NCBI GenBank assembly: GCA_029204225.1
Contig: CM055103.1
Span: forward strand, 53,175,538-53,239,537
From: Diphasiastrum complanatum
Taxonomy: Eukaryota; Streptophyta; Lycopodiopsida; Lycopodiales; Lycopodiaceae
DNA: 64,000 bases
Direction: 5' to 3'
Below the pieces are notes generated by a model that did not search any database, was not told where the DNA came from, and saw only the letters and a list, made by a program, of their open reading frames with translations. The position numbers and the translations under genes were made by a program. Positions 57,954 to 64,000 of the stretch are shown here, piece after piece. Position 1 is the stretch's first letter, and every line of letters begins with the position of its first letter.

Positions 57954-59315
57954 ATGACCACTCCTCAGGGACATAATCAACCCCCGGAGAGAGGCTTCGA
58001 CGAACTTGAAACAGAAGCCTTGGCTTACAGAAAAGGGAAGGAACCCATGGAAGTAGAAGAACAGGAACAGTTCGCCGAAGAACTCGACGAACTGGTTACC
58101 AAGGAGCAGTTCCTCCAATTGGTAACAGAAGTGGATGAACTGAAGTTAGCATTAGCCAATTTCAAGTCCAATGTGGACGACTCGTTCGCTGAACTCAAAA
58201 ACTTGATTTTGAGTTCCGCAAAAGGAAGCCTTCCCTCCACTTCTCAGTTATCCCCTTCTCCACTTCCATCAGTTTCGGGTGAGACTTTACGGTCTCACCC
58301 CAGTGTTTTTAAAGATTTAAAGCCTCCTACTTTTAATGGGGAAGAGAAGGATAGAAATGCAGATATTCTACAAACCTTCCTCAGCAAATGGAAGAACATT
58401 CATGCTCTTAAACAGACCCCTGACCATTTGCAAGCAATTGAGGCCAGTCTTTCTTTAGGGCCTATGGCCTATAAGTGGTGGTTAAATCTCCAGGAGACTG
58501 GGCAGACTCCCCGGTCATGGAAAGCTTTTGAAGAAGCTTTCCTAAGAGAATTTCTACCAGAAAATGAACTGGATAGAGCCTGGGAAGCCTGGGAAAGAAC
58601 AGTAATGGATAAATCCCTCATCCAATATATCTCGCAGTATCGAGAAGCAATTTTAAAGATTAAAAATATGGATGACTATCAAAAAATTAGGGGATTTGTC
58701 CGTGGCCTCAAAGATGAATATAAAGTAGAGGTCCAGAGAAACTCGCCTACTACCCTTGAGCAAGCTCTCAGATATGCTCAAATCTATGATGATTCAGTGG
58801 GTAGGAAGAGAGCGAGACAACAACCACTTTCTGAGCAGCTTCCTCAGAAAGACTTTCAATTTAAAAAGAAATTTCTAAAAAGAAAGAAAGAAGATAAATT
58901 TAAAGGTGAAGCTCCTCAGAAACGCCCTGCACTCATACAGCCCTTAAAACCAGATGATTTTGAGAAAGCCAAACAAGAATGTTTGTGCTTTGTGTGTATG
59001 GGCAAGGGACACACAGTCAGACAGTGTCCCAAGGGGCCTTTCACTAAAAAAGATAAAAAAGATAAAAAACAAGTTCATCTTGTTCAGACTGTATGTTTCC
59101 CCAGTGACTCGGCAGCTTCCGAGATCAAAGTGTATCATGAAGATCATGAACACTGTTGCCAGCTGACCTCTGCAATGCTAGCGAGACCCTTCAGCTTTGG
59201 GCCGCATGACCTAGTACGTATGCATGGGAAAGTTGGTAACCAGTCAGTAAGAGTCATGGTTGATGATGGGGCAACCCATAATTTCATCAACCACACCCTG
59301 GTTAAAAAAGCTTAA
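57954..59315 (+). CDS. Chromovirus gag with start of protease
   Basis: 453 codons, open throughout. Order: acidic N-terminus with coiled-coil-like EQFLQLVTEVDELKLALANF; Ser/Pro linker; capsid domain with FLSKWKNIHALKQTP, AYKWWLNLQET, SWKAFEEAFLREFLP and ISQYREAILKI; Lys-rich region; zinc knuckle CFVCMGKGHTVRQC (C-x2-C-x4-H-x4-C, intact); then the start of protease with VMVDDGATHNFINH, the active-site region. The frame ends at a stop at 59,313 because of a one-base shift; protease goes on in the next frame. Start ATG 57,954 is the first in frame after the leader. Gag should still be translatable as a nearly full protein. Confidence 0.88.
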   Translation: MTTPQGHNQPPERGFDELETEALAYRKGKEPMEVEEQEQFAEELDELVTKEQFLQLVTEVDELKLALANFKSNVDDSFAELKNLILSSAKGSLPSTSQLSPSPLPSVSGETLRSHPSVFKDLKPPTFNGEEKDRNADILQTFLSKWKNIHALKQTPDHLQAIEASLSLGPMAYKWWLNLQETGQTPRSWKAFEEAFLREFLPENELDRAWEAWERTVMDKSLIQYISQYREAILKIKNMDDYQKIRGFVRGLKDEYKVEVQRNSPTTLEQALRYAQIYDDSVGRKRARQQPLSEQLPQKDFQFKKKFLKRKKEDKFKGEAPQKRPALIQPLKPDDFEKAKQECLCFVCMGKGHTVRQCPKGPFTKKDKKDKKQVHLVQTVCFPSDSAASEIKVYHEDHEHCCQLTSAMLARPFSFGPHDLVRMHGKVGNQSVRVMVDDGATHNFINHTLVKKA

Positions 59316-60120
59316 ACTACCAGAGGTACCTAGTCAGCATAGGTACATAGTTTCATTAGCTAAGGGTGAAGATAAAAAAATATGGGAAACCATGGTAAGT
59401 AAGTTAAATCTTGGTATTCAGGGGTACCAAGATGAAATAAACTTTTAGATAATGCACCTGGATCGAACAGACATTGTTCTCGGGAGAGATTGGCTCTACA
59501 GTTTAGGACCTTTCCTCCACAGAAACTATCAGGAGAACACCCTCAGCTTTCAGTATAAAGGCCGAGAGATCCAGTTGCATGGGGAGCATGATGTTCCCAA
59601 CAGCCCTATGGTCTGCAGTTCAAAGCTCTGTCAGCTAATCGGAGACGAAGACCATCAGGTATTCTTATGTGACTTTCAGTTTATTCCTGAAGTTTCTATT
59701 TTCAGTTCTATTCAGCAGAAAATCAGTAAATTAGAAACTTTATTGTCTAAATTTAAAGATGTTTTTCCTGAAGATTTGCCACATGGTTTACCACCTAGCA
59801 GAGAGGTAGATCATGTAATAAACCTAGTACCAGGTACAGCACCTGTTTCTAAACCTCCGTATCGGGTCAGCCGAACAGAGGACGAAGAAATAACTAGGCA
59901 GTTAACAGACTATCTTGAGAAAGGCCAAATTCAGACCAGTAGTTCACCATGGGCCTCACCAGTCCTATTGGTGAAAAAGAAAGAGGGGTCTATGCGTCTT
60001 TGCGTAGATTACAGAGCCCTCAATAAAGTCACAATTAAGAATAAATACCCTATGCCTCGGGCAGACGAGTTGTTTGATCAACTCGATGGGGCTAAGTTTT
60101 ATTCTTCGTTGAAGAAGTAG
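59290..60120 (+). pseudogene. Chromovirus protease end and RT fingers
   Basis: Protease continues in a shifted frame to a stop at 59,449, then [20 protein letters not shown] from 59,452. RT follows with [71 protein letters not shown] and [12 protein letters not shown]. The next segment should hold LDLRSGYHQI and the FVDD catalytic box, but it jumps to the RT end. A deletion of roughly 115 codons is estimated from relatives. Confidence 0.85.
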
Positions 60121-60797
60121 CATATTTGGGTCACATTATCTCTTCAGATGGGATTAAGATGGACCCAAATAAGGTTAAAGCCATACTCAGTTGGCTGAGA
60201 CATCAGAATATTTTGGAACTTCAAATCTTTCTTGGTCTGGCGGGATATTACAGACGATTTGTCAAGGAATATGCTCAGATAGCAGTCCCTATGACACATC
60301 TCCTTAAGGGGAAGGGAAAGGAGTTCATTTGGGAGTCCGCACAACAGGAGAGCTTTGATGCTCTCAAAACTGCCTTAGCTACAGCACCAGTTTTAAAAGT
60401 CGTCGACCCCAATCAGCCATTTGTGGTCGAAACAGATGCTAGCGACTTTGCAGTAGGTGCTGTGCTAACTCAGGGTGGACGACCAGTTGCGTTCGGGAGT
60501 AAAAAACTCGAGCCAGCACAGACTAGGTATAGTGCCTATGAAAAGGAACTCTTTTCTATAGTCCATGCCCTTAAGACTTGGAGGCATTATTTGTATGGTG
60601 CCAACTTTGAGGTCCTGACAGACCATGAGAGTCTCAGATACCTTTGCAATCAACCTGAGCTTAGAGGTCGGAAAGCTCGTTGGGCAGAGTTGATGCAAGA
60701 GTTTGACATGTCTATTAGATATAGGCGTGGAAAATTCAATACAGTAGCAGATGCCCTTAGCAGAATGCCTATGATAAACGAGTTGAGTTTTACTTAG
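60120..60797 (+). pseudogene. Chromovirus RT connection and RNase H
   Basis: Begins [20 protein letters not shown] and [19 protein letters not shown]. RNase H is complete with its acidic residues: [16 protein letters not shown] (Asp), [20 protein letters not shown] (Glu), [11 protein letters not shown] (Asp) and NTVADALSR (Asp). The frame ends at TAG 60,796-60,798, where Gln (CAG) would suit relatives. An acidic Ser/Asp/Glu-rich linker (for example VEDDDESEYTSSDDVEDSE, about 60,950-61,010) lies between it and integrase, in a shifted frame. Confidence 0.85.
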
Positions 60798-61070
60798 ATT
60801 CGTAATGAGTTACTGGAGTCCTTGAGAGGGAAATGCCAGCATGATGCATTCTTCTCTATTATCTGGAACTCAGTCCAGAACAGACAGTTACAGACTCCCA
60901 GACCAGTCCCGGGGTTGATGCCAGTTCATCCAAGAATACGGCAGCTTCCGTTGAGGATGATGATGAGTCCGAGTATACGTCGTCAGATGACGTTGAGGAT
61001 TCTGAGCCTGTATTACCCAAGCAAACCCTAGGGGTTGAGGGTCAGTTGACTCAAGGATTCAAATGGAAAT

Positions 61071-61945
61071 AGTATTCCATTCAGGATGAGTACTTGCTCT
61101 ATAGAGATAGAGTATGTGTCCCCAATTCAGAGGATTATAGGCAGCAGGTCCTATATGAATGTCATGACAATTCTAGCGCGGGACACCCAGGCATACAGAA
61201 GACCTATGAGCTTCTTCGTAGGCAATTTTTCTGGCCCAGTATGAAAAAGGACGTCCACCAGTATGTAATCAGTTGCCAGAAATGTCAAGTAAATAAAGCA
61301 GAGCGTTTAAAGGCAGGAGGGTTGTTGCATCCCTTAGAAATACCAGCTGGTAAATGGGAGAGTATCTCCATGGATTTTATAGTAGGCTTGCCTAAAACCC
61401 AAAAGGGTAATGACGCTATATGGGTCACAGTTGACCGTCTGACCAAAATGGCTCATTTTATTCCGACCAAAACAACCGTTAGAGCTCCAGAGTTAGCGAG
61501 GTTGTTTGTAGACGGGCTATTTAAATTGTACGGTCTACCTTCCGGCATAGTCAGCGACCGGGACAGTAAGTTTACTGGAAATTTTTGGAGGGCAGTATTC
61601 CATCATCTCCATACTAAACTTTATATGAGTACCATCGACCATCCACAGACGGACGGTCAAACAGAAAGGGTAAATCAAGTGCTGGAGGATATGCTTCGTG
61701 CATACGTCAGCAAGAAGCAGACTAATTGGGAGGAGTATCTCTCGATATTAGAGTTTGCTTACAACAGTACCAAACATTCAGCTACGGGATACAGCCCATT
61801 TATGCTGATGTACGGGTTTCAGCCACGCTCACCCACAGCTGTAGGGTTTAAACAAGAAAAAGTTGAAGCAGCTAGAAACTTTTTAGAAGACCTAAACCAG
61901 ATGATAGAACATGCTAAGCGTAGCATTAGACAATCCCCGGATTGA
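61071..61945 (+). pseudogene. Chromovirus integrase
   Basis: Zinc domain HDNSSAGH ... CQKCQ (HHCC complete). The core has the three catalytic residues in ISMDFIVGLP (Asp), VSDRDSKFTG (Asp) and DGQTERVNQVLED (Glu). It then reads LEFAYNSTKHSATGYSPFML and FQPRSP. It stops at TGA 61,943-61,945, where related proteins have Arg, consistent with CGA to TGA decay. The first part (from 61,071) is after another stop (TAG 61,068). Confidence 0.88.
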
Positions 61946-62428
61946 GCCAGGCATTATGCAGATCCACACAGACGGGATGTGCAGTTCTCCACTGGTGAGA
62001 AAGTCTACTTGAGAGTCCCAGTTGACTCTAAAACCCTCAAATCAGGAGTGTGTGCTAAGTTGTCTCCAAGGTATTGTGGTCCCTTTACCATCAGTAGGAG
62101 ACTAGGCGAGGTCACCTATGAACTAGAACTCCCACACAGCAGTAAGGTTTTTCCAGTCTTTCATGTAAGTCAGTTACAAAAAGCCTTAACCAAATCAGAT
62201 AATCTGGTAGGGGACAGTGTTCTAGTTCTCCCATTGGATCCTCAACAACCTCCACATGAACCAGAGGAGATTCTTGATAGTAGAGAGACGCAGACTCGTC
62301 ATACTCTATACCGAGAATATCTGGTTAAGTGGAATGATCAGCCTATTGAGAATGCCACTTGGGAAAGAGGCAGCGTCCTTCGCAAGATTTTTCCAGACTT
62401 TGTCTTAGAGGACCAAGATGGTTCTTAA
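61946..62428 (+). pseudogene. Integrase C-terminus with chromodomain
   Basis: Directly after the TGA the frame goes on ARHYADPHRRDVQF, GEKVYLRVPVDSKTLK, LSPRYCGPFTISRRLG and KVFPVFHVSQL. The end PEEILDSRETQTR, REYLVKWNDQPIENATWE is a chromodomain of the plant chromovirus type: strand, aromatic Trp (VKW) and TWE positions are present. This is the part thought to target integration to marked chromatin. The stop codon overlaps the polypurine tract. Confidence 0.88.
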
Positions 62429-62439
62429 GGGGGAGGGAG
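62427..62439 (+). promoter_or_regulatory. Polypurine tract
   Basis: AAGGGGGAGGGAG immediately before the 3' LTR, the second-strand primer. Confidence 0.9.
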
Positions 62440-62783
62440 TGTTACGAGCTCGTAACCAGTGCCGAACCCTAGAGAACACAGATAGGTCAGATACCACAGT
62501 CAGGGTCGTGTCCAGCGTACATGACCAACAGGGCAAGACAGTGTGAGTAGTGTGCCCCAGCACGGTCCATAGCCATGGCGGGCCTAACACAGCCTAGGGA
62601 CCCTGTCAGCAGGATAGGGCCCCCAGTTGGGTAGGCAAGGACCCAGGACGTGGCCGACACTTGGCAGTAGCATGCTACCAATCCTCACACTGGGCTAGGA
62701 GGGGCTTACTCTATATCAGGGGGTAGGCAAGGTTGGGTGGATCAGTTAGTGTTTGCCCTACTGTGGTGTTAGGATCTATTACA
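62440..62783 (+). repeat. 3' LTR of the chromovirus
   Basis: 344 bp, with the same tips and start palindrome as the 5' LTR. The block GTAGGCAAGGACCCAGGACG replaces the CCCGACGTGCAG...CACGTGG part. It is followed by CTTTT. Confidence 0.93.
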
Positions 62784-62969
62784 CTTTTCCCCTCTCTTGA
62801 TATAGTCTGTGAGCTCAAGTTCTGAAGTTGGAACAGGCTCCTCACCTGTCACAAGCGTCCAACATTCTTTGTCTTCCAAAATGTTCTTGATCTTGATTTT
62901 CCAAATGCTAAACTTAGTGCCATCAAGCCGGCTGGCTTCACTCAGCATGCTCTCTACAAGACTATACAT
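62784..62969 (-). pseudogene. Copia gag N-terminus, cut by the chromovirus
   Basis: Minus strand ATG at 62,969: MYSLVESMLSEASRLDG, FSIWKIKIKNILEDKECW, TSELELTDYIKRGEK. It continues at 56,692 without a frame change when the chromovirus and one CTTTT are removed. This is the RLDG..F..WK type gag of Copia elements. Confidence 0.85.
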
Positions 62970-63838
62970 AGTTGGATAGAAATAAAACGCAAAAGGTAAA
63001 CTGGGGTTTTCACCCAACTAGGGTATATAGCCACTTGCTCAATAATCCTCAGCTTCTGGATTTGAAACTATCCCCCTGTATGGCTGTCCTAGCCCTTGTC
63101 CAAGATCCACTCAAAACTTTCACTGAAGTTCCCAGTGTAGCCTACAGCCCTGGTGTTACAACTCCCTAGGATCATCGATTGCCTTGAAGGTTCCGCACAC
63201 CCCATAACAGTGACGACGCACCGTAACCGCCCAACCGTAGGGTCACAACCGACCCACCCCCATGCTCTGGAGCAATCGACATAATCATGCCCGGTCAACC
63301 CTTCTACGATAACCGGCGTCCCATACCACCGGCCATCGCACTCGGCTCTCCCTAGCGCACATCTCCTGGCCTGGAGATACATCCTGGCTCATGCACGTGC
63401 TCTCCATCCACCAACTCCCGGGTAGACTTAGTGAATGGGAAAAGGGAAACCCCACCACTATATAGGCATAGCACAGTGGGTCCCATCAAGCACGGTCCTG
63501 CCGGCTACACGTGACCACCTAGGATGGTGACATGTGGCACCCAAACATGTCAAAAACACCAGACCTGCATCATGCCCCTTGCGAGGCCGTCACTGAAGGG
63601 CGTACCGTTATGGTACATAACACCTGGCTGTCCAAAAAGGCTCAAAAAATTCTCCCAAATTAAAAACTTTTTGGATCACAATACTCCCCTTGCCAACAGT
63701 ACTCCAACCATGCAGATAGCATAGAGATCAGATGCACTTACAGAAAATGCGCCCTCCTCAAAGATAAGCTGCTCTCTAGGAATGGTAGGAATCTGATCAA
63801 AACAGGTCCAAGCTCTCACCACACCACAGGCAACATAA
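62970..63838 (-). other. Leader of the minus-strand Copia element
   Basis: Untranslated region between primer site and gag. Most of it is the inserted solo LTR (63,154-63,622). Other parts show no structure. The ORF at 63,382-63,089 on the minus strand lies within the solo LTR and is not a gene. Confidence 0.6.
63154..63622. mobile_element. Solo LTR with exact target duplication
   Basis: 469 bp, tips TGTTACAACTCC ... GTACATAACA (TGTTA/TAACA inverted ends), flanked by CCTGG at 63,149-63,153 and 63,623-63,627. The sequence is clearly more GC-rich than its flanks. A CTATATAGG motif at 63,458-63,466 could be a TATA box on either strand. No internal region is left, as expected after LTR-LTR recombination. 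It does not resemble the chromovirus LTR beyond the first six bases. Confidence 0.8.
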
Positions 63839-63853
63839 CCTGCTCTGATACCA
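63839..63853 (-). promoter_or_regulatory. Copia primer-binding site on the minus strand
   Basis: Minus strand TGGTATCAGAGCAGG follows TTTTGTCA. It belongs to the element whose gag starts at 62,969. Confidence 0.9.
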
Positions 63854-64000
63854 TGACAAAATCCAACTAGCTATGGAGTATCATAACAACATATTAAGCA
63901 CACTATGAAAGCTTGAAAAAACCAGCTATGGAGTAGAAGGCAAAAGCAAGAGAGAGAGGACTTCAAAGCTTACACAACTTGAATGACTAGTAAAGGAGTA
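63854..64000 (-). repeat. Copia 5' LTR, incomplete at window edge
   Basis: The LTR ends at 63,854 (minus ...TTTTGTCA) and runs off the right side of the window. Contains AGAGAGAGAGGAC near 63,950 and a repeated CCAGCTATGGAGTA / CTAGCTATGGAGTA motif. Confidence 0.7.

Larger units (their letters stand above)
56693..62783 (+). mobile_element. Ty3-Gypsy chromovirus, nested, RT core deleted
   Basis: The LTRs are 56,693-57,050 and 62,440-62,783, both TGTTACGAG...CTATTACA, differing by few substitutions and one short replaced block. CTTTT target copies flank it (56,688-56,692 and 62,784-62,788). Primer site, leader, gag, protease, RT, RNase H, integrase, chromodomain and polypurine tract are in the standard order. 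Its closeness to full structure and its similar LTRs suggest it is the youngest large insertion here. It cannot be autonomous: the RT palm is deleted and several stop codons and frameshifts break the polyprotein. Confidence 0.92.

Noticed and set aside
63089-63382. Minus-strand 97-codon ORF in GC-rich DNA
   Set aside because: Lies wholly inside the solo LTR; open by base composition.

Overview
The window is non-coding, transposon-dominated DNA from a vascular plant with a large genome. The evidence is the mix of Ty1/Copia and Ty3/Gypsy LTR retrotransposons with plant-type primer sites: TGGTATCAGAG matches initiator tRNA-Met, and TGGCGCC-type sites resemble the tRNA-Asp sites of Athila/Tat elements. 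The only host-gene sequence is intron-split exons of a dihydroflavonol-reductase-like (extended SDR) gene. The many old, decayed copies would suit a gymnosperm, but nothing here fixes the species. I found no rRNA, tRNA, CRISPR array or bacterial-type operon.

Layout. 1-1 kb: a decayed reading frame of unknown origin. 1.1-5 kb: Copia relics on +. 5.1-14.5 kb: a Copia element whose gag is split by a 7.2 kb Athila-like Gypsy element on the minus strand. One Copia LTR at 13,965-14,519 serves two adjacent internal regions. 14.5-17.7 kb: more Copia gag and RT/RNase H. 18.3-24.4 kb: two exons of an SDR-family gene on the minus strand, separated by Copia and two Gypsy relics; the connecting exon is missing. 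25-36 kb: AT-rich DNA with a MITE-like inverted repeat, a cluster of short palindromes (27.7-28.8 kb), Copia scraps, long (AC)n tracts and a Copia LTR-PBS-gag head. 36.7-46.4 kb: an accessory Gypsy ORF on + interrupted by a 4.06 kb gag-only LTR element whose LTRs carry (GA)n, then a minus-strand Copia relic. 47-53 kb: further Copia scraps. 54.16 kb: a second, inverted copy of the SDR first exon and part of its intron. 54.7-64 kb: a minus-strand Copia element carrying a nearly complete chromovirus (56,693-62,783) and a solo LTR (63,154-63,622).

How it fits together. Nesting can be shown from sequence alone. Removing the Athila-like element, the gag-only element or the chromovirus (each with one target-site copy) restores an uninterrupted local reading frame in the host element. 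The target duplications are ACGAT/ATGAT, GAGGT and CTTTT; the solo LTR has CCTGG. No element looks autonomous: the Athila-like copy lacks protease and RT, the chromovirus lacks the RT catalytic core, and the gag-only element has no pol.

I found no clearly new biological system. The best leads are the palindrome cluster near 27.7-28.8 kb, the gag-only element with microsatellite LTRs, the accessory ORF family present in two diverged copies, and the inverted pair of SDR exons.
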